Source of the DNA: a virus
DNA length: 46,919 bases
Direction: 5' to 3' (one strand)
Virus record (IMG/VR): IMGVR_UViG_3300005542_000010
Location: 1 to 46,919 of that record
The notes under the pieces are model-generated. The model saw nothing but the letters and a program-made list of their open reading frames with translations. It ran no database searches and was not told the origin of the DNA. Position numbers and translations under genes: made by a program. This document shows positions 29,574 to 38,176 of this stretch, piece after piece. The number at the start of each line of letters is the position of its first letter. The stretch's first letter is position 1.

Positions 29574-31295
29574 ATGCCGGAACTATTCGACGATCCAAAC
29601 ATTGATCCGCAGCAGCAGAGTGCGCTGCAATTAGTCCCTGGGCAGAACGTGCCAGGCGTCGGCCTGAACGCGCCTGTCGCTGACGCCTCTGCGCCAAGTG
29701 CCGGTTTAGTCGGTAGCTTCGGCGGCGCTGCTGGAAATGGCGGGGTCGGCATGGCGGCGCCTACGCAACAGGCTGCACCAGCCGCAGCGCCGGCAGTTGC
29801 TCAAGCCCCGGCTGCCGCGCCAGCGGCACCGGCAGACACCGTGCAATCGCGCTTCGCGGCGATGTCGCCCCTTCAGAAGTTGGCTGCCGCCGCCGGCGAA
29901 TTCGGCGCCGGGGTCACTGGCAGACCATCGCCCATGAAGGCTCAGATCAACGCCGACCGTGAAGCTAAGCGGCAGCAGATGGCGGATGTCAAGGACAACC
30001 TCGACACGATGACGCATGGCGTCGCCGTCGCGCAGAAACTGGATGGCGATGCGAAAAAAAGTTTCGTCGAGGATCTTTCGAAGAAACTGGATGAATCAAG
30101 CCCCGGCACAGGCGCCACATTCAAAGCAATGGCGCAACAGCCGAGCCTGCTCAGCACCTTCTCGCAATACATGCCGTACCTGCCTGCGCCGATGCAGTTG
30201 ATGGCGAAAAACGATCCGGCCGCGTTTATGAAATTTGTCGGCACCGAGGGTGGCATGAAGGAGATTGAAACCGCGCACCAGCAGTACCTTCTCAAGTCCA
30301 GCACCGATAAGGCGCGGCTCACGATGGCGAGCGTCCAAGCGCATCCTGCCGCTCTGGTGGCCGCTGGCGTGCCGCAAGAAAAGATCGCCGCCTTCCTCAA
30401 GTCCCCTTCCGCCTCTACCTTCGGCGCGATCAACGATGCGCTGCCGGCGAGCAGCCCGTCTAAAATGTCGGCGGATGAGATGCAGGCCGCGAACGCGCAC
30501 AAGCCCTTCTACCAGGCGCTCGGGATGCTGTCGCCGGAAGATGAAGCGGCGATCAAGGTGAAGCAGGGCGAAGCGACCGACACGACGTTTATGAAGGAGG
30601 CGGCGGCGCGCTACGGCAAGGACACGCCGGAATACAAGGACGCGCTATCGGCCCATGTTGCGCGCATGGACGCGCCTGCACGCACGACAATCAATACTCC
30701 GGGGGACAAATATACCAACGTCTTCGAATCGGGCGGAAAGCGGTATGGCATCAACAAGGCAGGCGTGCAGGTAGAAATTCCTACCGCTCCCGGTGCCAAT
30801 GTCGTGCCGACCAGCGATAAACAGAAGGCTGCGCTCGATCACGCAAATGCGCTGGGCGACCGCATAGACAGTCTTGTAGCGCAACTGCGGGCCGATCCTT
30901 CAGTAGCGGGCGGCGCGGGGGTAGTAAGCCGCGGCTATGAAGCTGTCGCTGGCACCCTTGACCCAAATCGCGCACCGACAGGCGCGCACCTATTCGAATC
31001 TCAGCTTACCGACCTTAAGACGGAACTCCACAACGAGAAGTTCGGCAAGCGATTCTCGAAAGCCGCGATGGACCGTATGGATGAGATTCTGCAAGGCGCG
31101 AAAATCGGGCAACCCGCGCCAGTGGCAATCGCCTCATTGCTGGCCGCGAAGAATCATTTGCTGAATTCTGTCGGCGGTGGGAGTGCAGATTCGCAGGGCG
31201 CTGGCACATCCGCAGGCCCGAAAGCCGGTGACAAGCAGCAATCCAAGAGTGGCCGTGGGATGCACTTCGACGGCGCAAATTGGGTATATGACTAA
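29574..31295 (+). CDS. Large internal virion (ejection) protein candidate
   Basis: This 573-aa protein has a Pro/Ala-rich disordered N-terminus (about 60-95), then helical segments: MSPLQKLAAAAGEFGAGVTG, KSFVEDLSKKLDESSPGTGA, AFLKSPSASTFGAINDALPA, ALDHANALGDRIDSLVAQLR. The end reads GKRFSKAAMDRMDEILQGAK and, last, GMHFDGANWVYD. No enzyme motif was seen. With the genes on both sides it forms a three-gene ejection cassette by position and composition. Its stop shares a base with the next ATG. Confidence 0.7.
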   Translation: MPELFDDPNIDPQQQSALQLVPGQNVPGVGLNAPVADASAPSAGLVGSFGGAAGNGGVGMAAPTQQAAPAAAPAVAQAPAAAPAAPADTVQSRFAAMSPLQKLAAAAGEFGAGVTGRPSPMKAQINADREAKRQQMADVKDNLDTMTHGVAVAQKLDGDAKKSFVEDLSKKLDESSPGTGATFKAMAQQPSLLSTFSQYMPYLPAPMQLMAKNDPAAFMKFVGTEGGMKEIETAHQQYLLKSSTDKARLTMASVQAHPAALVAAGVPQEKIAAFLKSPSASTFGAINDALPASSPSKMSADEMQAANAHKPFYQALGMLSPEDEAAIKVKQGEATDTTFMKEAAARYGKDTPEYKDALSAHVARMDAPARTTINTPGDKYTNVFESGGKRYGINKAGVQVEIPTAPGANVVPTSDKQKAALDHANALGDRIDSLVAQLRADPSVAGGAGVVSRGYEAVAGTLDPNRAPTGAHLFESQLTDLKTELHNEKFGKRFSKAAMDRMDEILQGAKIGQPAPVAIASLLAAKNHLLNSVGGGSADSQGAGTSAGPKAGDKQQSKSGRGMHFDGANWVYD

Positions 31296-34129
31296 TGCCA
31301 GGAGAAGTCGTACCTGCTGATGACCTTCCGAGTGGGATTGCGGTGCCACCGCATGACCTGCCAGATGAGTACCAGGCACCATCGCTAGAAGTCACGGCTA
31401 GAACTGCTGGCGCACTTGGCAGAAAGCGCGCTGCTGACGCGGCCTCGCGTGCTGCTGAAATATTCAAGCAACAGGATCCTAGCGTCGATTATTCTGGCGT
31501 AAACGATCCCGGCAACCGGGCGGTCTACTCGCTACTGTCCACACCTGAAGAAAAACTCGATTTCGTTAAGAAGAAATATGGTGCCGAAAACGTCTCAACG
31601 GATAGCTTCGGCCGTCCCGTGGTCATGCAGAACGGTAAGAAGGTCGCCTTCGAATCACGAGGCGATCAGCCAGCTACAGGTGCTGGAAATATAGCTGGAT
31701 ATGCAGGAATGGTCGGCGACGTTGCGCCAGTCGCAGGAATGATGGTTGGTGGGGCACTAGGAGCTCGCGGTGGTGTGACTGGATCAATAGCCGGGTCCGG
31801 TGCTGGCGCAGCCGCTGGAGAGGCGCTGAACAAGCTCGCCGTGCAAAGTATGGGTCTGAACAAGCAGGGTCCAACGGACGTTGCCACTGATATCGGCAAA
31901 CAGGCTGTGCTAGGCATGGGCGCTGAAGGGGTAAGTCAGGCGCTCAGGCTTGCCGGGCGCACGCTACTCGCGCCCTATGCCGAGCGGTCGCTACTTGGGC
32001 CGAACACTGAGGCAAAACCGAACTATCGCCTGCAGATGGACGCCGTGGAACAGGCGCGACAGATGGGCCTCACTCCCCATGTCGGCACCTTCGCCCCTAG
32101 CGCCGGGTTCGTCCAGCGGGCTCAGAACGCAGGCGCACGGCTCTTTGGCGATCCGATCCCGCTTCGCAACAAGGATGTGATAGCGGCCGGTCAGCAGTCG
32201 CTGCTGAATCAGGTAGGGGCGCCAGGCGAAGTCTCAGCCGATGCTGTGACCGCTCAGGGCGAAGCGACCAGCACGAAGGTCGCTGCCAAGGCAGAGAACG
32301 TCATCCAAGGCGCGCAGCAGACTGCGGACGCAGCCGAAACCTCCGCCAAGGGCGTACTTAAGCAAGCGCAGGATCGCGTCACGGCGAGCGTAGGAACGCC
32401 GAGCGGCAAACTTGCCACGAATGTCGCTAACGACATTGAGGCAGCGAAGAACGTCTTTAGCGCGAAGGCAAGCAATCTCTATGCGCCGGTCGATGCACTT
32501 ATCGGCAAGCCAGTGGTGCCTACCGCCGGCCTCAAAGCGGCGATGCAGAAAATCTTGGCCTCACTCCCCCAGACTGCGGAGGGTACGAACGCGCTTGCAT
32601 CGGATGCAACTCGGGCGTTCGCCAAGGGGATCGACAGCTTGGCCGATTTCTCCACCTTCCAGCAGATGCAGAACGCACGCATTCTGTTCCGCAACAAAGC
32701 CGCAGTCGACGCGCTCAATGCCGGACTCTCTGAAGGTCAGGCGAAACAGCTAGCAACCGCTGCCAATCAATCATTCGAAGATGCCGTTTCATCAATCACG
32801 ACGAAACGCACAACGCCTGCAGGATCGGTACTTGGCGAGGACGGCAAGCCTCTTATTCCGTCTACCACGACCACTACTACGGAACCCATTGCCGGCGTAG
32901 ATAAGGCAGTAGCGGCCCTGCGCCGCGCTGACCAGTTCTATAAAGCCGGGATCAAACGCTTCAACGATCTCAACGTCGAGGCGCTGGTCAAGGATGCCTC
33001 GCAGACTGGCTTCGTGCAGCCTGAAAAGGTAGCGCAATACATCGCTGCACCAGGGCAAGTCGATAAGCTCATGCGAATCAAGAAAGTTGTTTCGCCGCAG
33101 ACGTTCGAGGACATCGGCAAGGAAAAATGGCAGCACCTGATCAGAGGCTCCGAAGACCCGCTGACGGGGGAAGTATCAGGCAAGAAACTCGCTACGCGAA
33201 TTGCCCAGATGGGTGATTCATTGGATGCTCTCTACGGGCCAGTTCGCGCCAATCAGATGCGCAGCCTATCGCAGCATCTTGCGGCGGCCGACGGGAAGAT
33301 GGATCCTGCATTGCTCGCGCAAGGCACGCCAATGGCAACGGCGATCAACAAATCAGTTGCCGCAAAAGCTGCATTCGATAAGGTCGCCAGCAGCGATTAT
33401 CTCGGCATGATCCGCAGCAACAACGGCCCGCAGTCTCTCAAGGCCGCGGACTGGCTGACGGCGCCGGCTAATCGCCTGCAACTGCGCAACGTTATCAACA
33501 CGCTTGGACCTAACGCACCTGAGACACAGGCGTTGAAGGAATATCTCGCACGAAAGATCATGTTGAGCATGGAACAGCCAGCCGAATCAACCGAGGCGAA
33601 ATATGGCAGCACCGTGCTCATGGGGAAGCCGTTACAGGATGAACTGAAAGCCTACGGGCGCCCCTACTTGGAGGAAGTGTTCGGCAAGGACTGGTCTGAC
33701 AAGATGCACAATTTCGCCGATACGGTAGAGGTCGGCACGCGCCGCAATCCTTCCGATTCAGGCGGACTCGCGGCGGCGAGCATCGGCTTGAAGTGGATGC
33801 ACCACCTGACCGACCTAGCCAAGTATTACTCGGTTGGCTGGGCCACGGCTAAATCGCCGACGATTACTTGGATGACAAAGGGGATGCCTGGCGTGCAGGA
33901 TACCTCCGCTCTCATGGAGAAATTGCGCGGCCTGACTGTTAACGGCACCCGCGCCTACGTCGGCACCGAGGCCGAGGAAAAGACCAAGGGCGCCGCGGAC
34001 TACGCGGAAGGCGTCAAAAAGCGGTTCGAATCTGATGAAACCATGAAGGGCTACGCCCTCGGGCGCCACACGCCTGACGGGCACGAGGTCAAGGACGCCC
34101 GCGGCAACGTCGTGGGACACTACGAATAA
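31295..34129 (+). CDS. Very large internal virion / DNA-ejection protein candidate
   Basis: This 944-aa protein is the longest in the window. The N-terminal region has LLSTPEEKLDFVKKKYGAEN, then FGRPVVMQNGKKVAFE. A Gly/Ala-rich hydrophobic stretch follows (GYAGMVGDVAPVAGMMVGGA, GGVTGSIAGSGAGAAAGEAL, about 129-175) that could insert into a membrane. The remaining 750 residues are mainly helical (TKVAAKAENVIQGAQQTADA and similar). This fits the largest ejection protein of podovirus-type phages. No transglycosylase motif was found by eye. The end, GHHTPDG-type (GRHTPDGHEVKDARGNVVGH), is short and polar. Confidence 0.75.
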   Translation: MPGEVVPADDLPSGIAVPPHDLPDEYQAPSLEVTARTAGALGRKRAADAASRAAEIFKQQDPSVDYSGVNDPGNRAVYSLLSTPEEKLDFVKKKYGAENVSTDSFGRPVVMQNGKKVAFESRGDQPATGAGNIAGYAGMVGDVAPVAGMMVGGALGARGGVTGSIAGSGAGAAAGEALNKLAVQSMGLNKQGPTDVATDIGKQAVLGMGAEGVSQALRLAGRTLLAPYAERSLLGPNTEAKPNYRLQMDAVEQARQMGLTPHVGTFAPSAGFVQRAQNAGARLFGDPIPLRNKDVIAAGQQSLLNQVGAPGEVSADAVTAQGEATSTKVAAKAENVIQGAQQTADAAETSAKGVLKQAQDRVTASVGTPSGKLATNVANDIEAAKNVFSAKASNLYAPVDALIGKPVVPTAGLKAAMQKILASLPQTAEGTNALASDATRAFAKGIDSLADFSTFQQMQNARILFRNKAAVDALNAGLSEGQAKQLATAANQSFEDAVSSITTKRTTPAGSVLGEDGKPLIPSTTTTTTEPIAGVDKAVAALRRADQFYKAGIKRFNDLNVEALVKDASQTGFVQPEKVAQYIAAPGQVDKLMRIKKVVSPQTFEDIGKEKWQHLIRGSEDPLTGEVSGKKLATRIAQMGDSLDALYGPVRANQMRSLSQHLAAADGKMDPALLAQGTPMATAINKSVAAKAAFDKVASSDYLGMIRSNNGPQSLKAADWLTAPANRLQLRNVINTLGPNAPETQALKEYLARKIMLSMEQPAESTEAKYGSTVLMGKPLQDELKAYGRPYLEEVFGKDWSDKMHNFADTVEVGTRRNPSDSGGLAAASIGLKWMHHLTDLAKYYSVGWATAKSPTITWMTKGMPGVQDTSALMEKLRGLTVNGTRAYVGTEAEEKTKGAADYAEGVKKRFESDETMKGYALGRHTPDGHEVKDARGNVVGHYE

Positions 34130-34464
34130 TGGCATTCAAGCCACTATCGAAAGAAGCCGAACGCCTGCGGGCGCGCATCGCCACGCTAGAGGGCGAAGTC
34201 AAGGCTGCAAAATGGGCGCAGGCCGAAGCGCAGGCCACGCTGCGCCATGAGCGCGAGTTGCACGGCGCAACGAAGGCATCGCTCGCGGATGAACGTGCCT
34301 CGCGCATCCTGGCCGAAGATCGCCATGCCACGCTGCTGAGTCAGACGGCAAAGAAAAATGGCGCTGAGCCTAAGCATGCCGGCTACATCGTGCGCGGCGG
34401 CAAGGGTGCGGACGGCAAATGGGAGCTAGAGATGGTGCCGCGCGAACCTGAGACGAAGCACTGA
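34129..34464 (+). CDS. Small coiled-coil protein
   Basis: This 111-aa protein is a long charged helix over its first 75 residues (ERLRARIATLEGEVKAAKWA, TLRHERELHGATKASLADER). A short C-terminal beta-like end follows (GYIVRGGKGADGKWELEMVP). TAATG couples it to the ejection protein upstream. The function is unknown; a virion or assembly role is suggested by place. Confidence 0.6.
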   Translation: MAFKPLSKEAERLRARIATLEGEVKAAKWAQAEAQATLRHERELHGATKASLADERASRILAEDRHATLLSQTAKKNGAEPKHAGYIVRGGKGADGKWELEMVPREPETKH

Positions 34465-34724
34465 TGGCTGCTGGCAATTTCTTCGGCGGACAATTCTTCG
34501 GCGGCGGATTCTTCGGCGCCATCACGCCGCCCGTACCTGCGCCAGCACCATCCTATCTCGGCACCGGATCGCCTGGTGGCTCTGCAGGCCCGCACAGCCC
34601 GTTCATGTCGGAGTTCAACGGCATCAAGCAGCGGTATCCGTGGGGCAAAGCCCCCATTGCCGACACGCAGGATGATGAGGACATGGCGTATATTTTGCAA
34701 TTCATCGCCAACAGGCTGCAATGA
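34464..34724 (+). CDS. Small Gly/Phe-rich virion protein
   Basis: This 86-aa protein starts MAAGNFFGGQFFGGGFFGAI, a Gly-Phe repeat often found at the start of small phage structural proteins. A Pro-rich linker follows and then FMSEFNGIKQRYPWGKAPIA with a helical end DEDMAYILQFIANRLQ. TGATG couples it to the previous gene and the end overlaps the next by 4 bases. No named family. Confidence 0.55.
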   Translation: MAAGNFFGGQFFGGGFFGAITPPVPAPAPSYLGTGSPGGSAGPHSPFMSEFNGIKQRYPWGKAPIADTQDDEDMAYILQFIANRLQ

Positions 34725-35008
34725 GACTCGTCCGCAAATATCCGCTCTCCCTCGTCAAGCAGCAGGAAGTCTCGCTGCCCGATGGCGCCGTACCGATGCA
34801 CGTTGCGGCACCTGGCGATCTTCTCTCGCTCTGGGCGCTCGTCAATCCAGCCGCGCCACTCGTAACCTGCACGGTGCGCATCTTCGAGACAGGCGAAGAA
34901 TTCCAGGAGTGGAATGCGGAGACACCTGACGGATTCCGTGGCGACCGTATCGGCAGTGTGATTCTAGAAAACGGGCGCGAGTTGCATATCGTGTGGCAGG
35001 TGAAATAG
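34721..35008 (+). CDS. Small phage protein resembling DUF7352
   Basis: This 95-aa protein has RKYPLSLVKQQEVSLPDGAV, then HVAAPGDLLSLWALVNPAAP and VRIFETGEEF. This is a pattern I recall for a small phage family (Y-P-L-x...Q-x-V-x-x-P-x-G-A...V-x-x...G-x-x-x-L-W-A-x-V-x-P...R-I-x-x-T-G). The function is unknown. It overlaps the previous gene by 4 bases and shares the last base of its stop with the GTG of the next gene. Confidence 0.65.
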   Translation: MRLVRKYPLSLVKQQEVSLPDGAVPMHVAAPGDLLSLWALVNPAAPLVTCTVRIFETGEEFQEWNAETPDGFRGDRIGSVILENGRELHIVWQVK

Positions 35009-36183
35009 TGGTTGCACCGCTTGCATTTACTTCCGCTACTCCCGCTGATGCGACCTTCAGCGCGACGGGAGCGTTGGTTCACAACGCTGGCGTAACAGTC
35101 GCCCTCAACGGCACCGCAGGTCGAGTGCCACTAGAAATTACAGGGCCAATACTCGGTGATGATTCTGGTCTAACCTTCTCAGGCACCGGAGCAACATTCG
35201 TTCTTGTATCCAACATGTTCAGCGGGCCGATTGGCGGGACGGGCGCAACTCCTGCTGCTGGCACCTTCAGCAGCGTCACCGATTCCGCGCTGACCTCCGG
35301 TCAGGTCGTCTTAGCCGGGACCGCAGGACTGCTCAAGGGCGATACCGGCCTCACCTTCAGCGGCACGGGCGCGACGTTTGCGCTGGCGACGGGAGGCGCG
35401 TTTCTTGGCCCAGCGGGGAGCACGTCAAATGTTGCTTTCGGATTAAGCACCGCAGTAAATACTGGCTTTTATTTTCCTAGCGTAAGCGCAGTGGGATTAC
35501 ACCTCGCTGGTCAGGGGCCTGTTGAGTGGATAAATTTTGGCGGATTACTAAGATTTTCAAGCGGAACGTATCTAGCTTGGTCATCTGGAGATTCTGCTTC
35601 TACGGGAGCCGATACAAGTCAAGCGCGGCTTGGTGCTGGGCTGCTCGGAATAGGGACGGGATCAGGTGGTTTCGCCGGAAGCCTGAAGCTCACCACGCTT
35701 TCGATTAATGCGGCGGGCGCTTCTCTCGGCTCTGTCAATTCCGCTGATATGCTGACCAAAGCCGTCACCGGGATTCAGGACAACACGGCGACGGCGACCT
35801 TCACCGTGACGATTCCGAACGCAGCGCACTCTGGCGGAATCAAGGTCATTCTCACAGGTTCTATGGGCGCGGGGAATTTGGGCGCGAACGAATCAACGCA
35901 AGGCGTCGAGTACGACATCGACATCACGCGGATAGCGGGAGCTAATGCTGTGGCAGCTATCGGTGCTGCGATTGGCCTTCCCGGAGCCGCCACGGTAGCT
36001 GGGGGAGATAATGTCTCTGTCACAGCCGCGCTCTCGGCAATCTCGGGAGCGGTAGGAGCGACCAATACGTTCACGATCAACGTGACGATTGCGAAGGTCG
36101 GAGTTCACAATCAGAACAACCACACCTGCTTATGCTACGCGCTGATGATGAATGCGAATAGCTCAGGGATTACAATTTCCTAG
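35008..36183 (+). CDS. Second tail-fibre or tail-spike-like protein
   Basis: This 391-aa, beta-rich protein contains two copies of a G-D-x-G-L-T-F-S-G-T-G-A-T-F module (about 50-64 and 109-123). The middle is fibre-like (FGLSTAVNTGFYFPSVSAVG), and the C-terminal head domain has IQDNTATATFTVTIPNAAHS, GGIKVILTGSMGAGNLGANE and later CLCYALMMNANSSGITIS. The C-terminal part is of a kind common at fibre ends. GTG 35008 overlaps the previous TAG; a GTG at 34993 is also possible. It is the last virion gene before lysis. Confidence 0.7.
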   Translation: MVAPLAFTSATPADATFSATGALVHNAGVTVALNGTAGRVPLEITGPILGDDSGLTFSGTGATFVLVSNMFSGPIGGTGATPAAGTFSSVTDSALTSGQVVLAGTAGLLKGDTGLTFSGTGATFALATGGAFLGPAGSTSNVAFGLSTAVNTGFYFPSVSAVGLHLAGQGPVEWINFGGLLRFSSGTYLAWSSGDSASTGADTSQARLGAGLLGIGTGSGGFAGSLKLTTLSINAAGASLGSVNSADMLTKAVTGIQDNTATATFTVTIPNAAHSGGIKVILTGSMGAGNLGANESTQGVEYDIDITRIAGANAVAAIGAAIGLPGAATVAGGDNVSVTAALSAISGAVGATNTFTINVTIAKVGVHNQNNHTCLCYALMMNANSSGITIS

Positions 36184-36191
36184 AGGACAAC

Positions 36192-36506
36192 ATGGACGCA
36201 ACCGCATACGTAGCAGGAAAAGCAGCCGGGGTTTCAGGCGTGACGCTCCACGCACCGACTACGCTTCTCATCTCCTGTCCTCCCTCGCCGCCATTCGATG
36301 CGCTTACCGGAAAGCCTCTGCCAGCAGTCGAGCAAGGCTTTCAGATCGCGGACATCGAAGCGATGATAACGAGCGCCGAGCAGGCTGTAACCAGCGCACA
36401 GGCCGCACTCGCCACAGCGCAGACGAACCTTGCTAACGCGCAGACGCTGCTCGCCGATTGCCAAGCCGTTCTTCCTGCTATCGTCGTGCCGATTGCGCCC
36501 GCATGA
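36192..36506 (+). CDS. Small protein with a coiled-coil C-terminal half
   Basis: This 104-aa protein has an N-terminal half of mixed strand (GVTLHAPTTLLISCPPSPPF) and a Q-rich heptad helix (SAEQAVTSAQAALATAQTNL, then ANAQTLLADCQAVL). No signal peptide or membrane segment. It stands between the fibre gene and the lysis membrane proteins; a fibre-associated chaperone or a lysis accessory are both possible. The end overlaps the next start (ATGA). The function is unknown. Confidence 0.55.
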   Translation: MDATAYVAGKAAGVSGVTLHAPTTLLISCPPSPPFDALTGKPLPAVEQGFQIADIEAMITSAEQAVTSAQAALATAQTNLANAQTLLADCQAVLPAIVVPIAPA

Positions 36507-36685
36507 GCAGCGAATCACACAACATCGGCACGCTCAAGGCTCTTATGGATGAGCGCGACATTCGCTACGAGCAGAGATTCAGGGCGCAGGAGGAAGCCTT
36601 GAGGCTTGCGAAAGGTTCCATCCCGATTATCACGGTCATCAGCATTCTCGCACTTGCGACTTCTCTGATTCAAATGCTCAAATAA
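36503..36685 (+). CDS. Small C-tail-anchored membrane protein, lysis region
   Basis: This 60-aa protein has an N-terminal charged helix (TLKALMDERDIRYEQRFRAQ) and one C-terminal membrane segment at about 39-58 (SIPIITVISILALATSLIQM). The layout resembles small phage membrane proteins next to endolysins, which may be holin or antiholin components, but no family is firm. ATGA couples it to the gene before it. Confidence 0.6.
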   Translation: MSSESHNIGTLKALMDERDIRYEQRFRAQEEALRLAKGSIPIITVISILALATSLIQMLK

Positions 36686-36697
36686 AAAGGAATAACA

Positions 36698-37021
36698 ATG
36701 CCGCCCTCCGTCGCAGACTTGGCTTTGCAGCTTGAGCGGGAAACCGAGCATCGGGAGCGGGCGTTGAAATACGCGCACAACATGATGGAGGATTTGAAAA
36801 CCGCGTTCGGGGAATTCAGGGTGAGCATCGGCAGGATGCAGGGCGGCTTCGAGCAGCACATCATCGACGACCAGAAAACCTCCAAGACGATAGACCTGCT
36901 CTACCGGGACGTTAAAACAGTCACCCGGCTGGTCTACATCGGTCTGGGAGGCGTGCTGGTGCTTGGAGCTCTGATGGCGATCGTCGGTGAGAGAATACTG
37001 ACATTGCTAGGCCACGGATGA
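36698..37021 (+). CDS. Putative holin/antiholin: coiled coil plus one membrane segment
   Basis: This 107-aa protein has a helical N-terminal region (LALQLERETEHRERALKYAH, MEDLKTAFGEFRVSIGRM) and a single membrane segment at about 78-96 (LVYIGLGGVLVLGALMAIV). It lies directly before the lysozyme gene and overlaps its start by 4 bases. A holin-like or XhlA-like role is inferred from the place and shape only. AAGGAAT lies upstream of the ATG. Confidence 0.6.
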   Translation: MPPSVADLALQLERETEHRERALKYAHNMMEDLKTAFGEFRVSIGRMQGGFEQHIIDDQKTSKTIDLLYRDVKTVTRLVYIGLGGVLVLGALMAIVGERILTLLGHG

Positions 37022-37455
37022 GCTTGTCTGCGAACGGCCTAGCCTTCATCCAGAAATGGGAAACGTGCTCGCTCGTTGCGTTCAAGCCTACGCCGCAGGA
37101 TGATTGGACAATCGGCTGGGGGCATACTGAGGGCGTGAAGGAAGGCGATACCTGCACGCAGGATGAGGCCGATGCGTGGTTCGTTGAGGATACCGCTTGG
37201 GTGAATAGGACGGTTACTGACGCCGTTACGATGCTGCTCAGCCAGAACGAGTTCGATGCCTGCGGGAGCCTCTGCTACAACATCGGCGCATCCGCATTCG
37301 AGGATTCGACGCTGGTGCGGCTGCTCAACGAGGGCCGCTTCGACCTTGCGAGCCAGCAATTCCAGAGGTGGAACAAGCAGCGCGGCAAGGTGCTGCCGGG
37401 GCTGACCAACCGCAGGGCGCAGGAAGCGGCGCTTTTCAACATGGAGGCGACATGA
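37018..37455 (+). CDS. Endolysin, GH24 lysozyme
   Basis: This 145-aa muramidase of glycoside hydrolase family 24 should cleave the MurNAc-GlcNAc bond of peptidoglycan. The signature is FIQKWETCSLVAF, then DDWTIGWGHT, with catalytic E15, W30-T31-I-G-W-G-H-T. The Asp that normally follows the A-Y pair (P-D-P) appears as T25 in K-P-T-P, a variant seen in some members of the family. ALFNMEAT ends the typical fold. There is no signal peptide, so a holin is needed for release. ATGA overlaps link it to both neighbours. Confidence 0.93.
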   Translation: MSLSANGLAFIQKWETCSLVAFKPTPQDDWTIGWGHTEGVKEGDTCTQDEADAWFVEDTAWVNRTVTDAVTMLLSQNEFDACGSLCYNIGASAFEDSTLVRLLNEGRFDLASQQFQRWNKQRGKVLPGLTNRRAQEAALFNMEAT

Positions 37456-37760
37456 GCGACGACCAGACAATCCCGCCCGTAGCGGCAAAGACGGTATCCG
37501 TAGCGCCGACTGCCCGCACTGACCTTCCGCCAGATAGCCCTTGGTGGGCGCGCTGGCTCGTTGCGAACGCGAGCGAAGCGTGGAAGATGTTCTCGGTCAA
37601 TATCCCCGTGATCGGGGCCGCGCTGATCGAGGTAGACCAAGCATCCGGGGGCCAGCTCATGCAGCTAGTCCCCGCTTCATGGAGGCCGCATTTCGCAGCA
37701 GCGGCGCTCATCGGTGCAGCAGTGCTGCGACTCGTCAACCAGAAAAAGGCCGCACAATGA
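37452..37760 (+). CDS. Holin-like membrane protein
   Basis: This 102-aa protein has a polar N-terminus, then WWARWLVANASEAWKMFSVN and IPVIGAALIEVDQASGGQLM, and a membrane-like segment at about 80-94 (HFAAAALIGAAVLRLVNQ). The W-x-x-x-x-x-x-x-A-x-x-x-W...S...P pattern with a short C-terminal membrane segment occurs in small phage proteins next to endolysins, which are annotated as holins or of unknown role. ATGA overlaps both sides. The call is from place and shape. Confidence 0.6.
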   Translation: MSDDQTIPPVAAKTVSVAPTARTDLPPDSPWWARWLVANASEAWKMFSVNIPVIGAALIEVDQASGGQLMQLVPASWRPHFAAAALIGAAVLRLVNQKKAAQ

Positions 37761-38176
37761 AAACCCTGCTCGCAGTCCTCGTCATCTTCCTCGCCGGATG
37801 CGCTACCCAGCCCGCAGCGACCGCCCCTGTCGCACCGGGAGCCAAGCCCGACCTCGCGCAAGTTACGCACGCCGACCTCCTGGCAGCAGCCGCGCGCGCG
37901 ACCAAGAACGGCTATCCGGCCCGCGCCTCCATGTGGACGGCCATTGACACGCTGCTCACCGCGCAGGAGGGGCAAGCCGTAGCCTGTCTCGCGGCGATCA
38001 AGGCCGCCCTGCCGCAGCCCGGTTCAGCGCCACAGGTCGCCGGAGCGTTCGACGGGATCGAGGCCGCAGCGGAGGCAGTGGGCTCGTTCAGCGGCATCCC
38101 GGCGTCGGTCAAGATCGTCTGTGAACCGCTCCCGATTCCGAGCCTCCCCGGACTGCCTGCGATACCGAAGCTGTGA
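37757..38176 (+). CDS. Lipoprotein of the lysis cassette
   Basis: This 139-aa protein begins MKTLLAVLVIFLAGC, a clear signal peptide with lipobox and Cys15. The mature part is Ala/Pro-rich with helical segments (DLAQVTHADLLAAAARATKN, GAFDGIEAAAEAVG) and ends in a Pro-rich tail (LPIPSLPGLPAIPKL). In a Gram-negative phage lysis cassette it could be an outer-membrane spanin, but no matching inner-membrane partner of usual type is seen, so this stays open. Coupled by 4-base overlaps to the holin-like and lipase genes. Confidence 0.65.
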   Translation: MKTLLAVLVIFLAGCATQPAATAPVAPGAKPDLAQVTHADLLAAAARATKNGYPARASMWTAIDTLLTAQEGQAVACLAAIKAALPQPGSAPQVAGAFDGIEAAAEAVGSFSGIPASVKIVCEPLPIPSLPGLPAIPKL

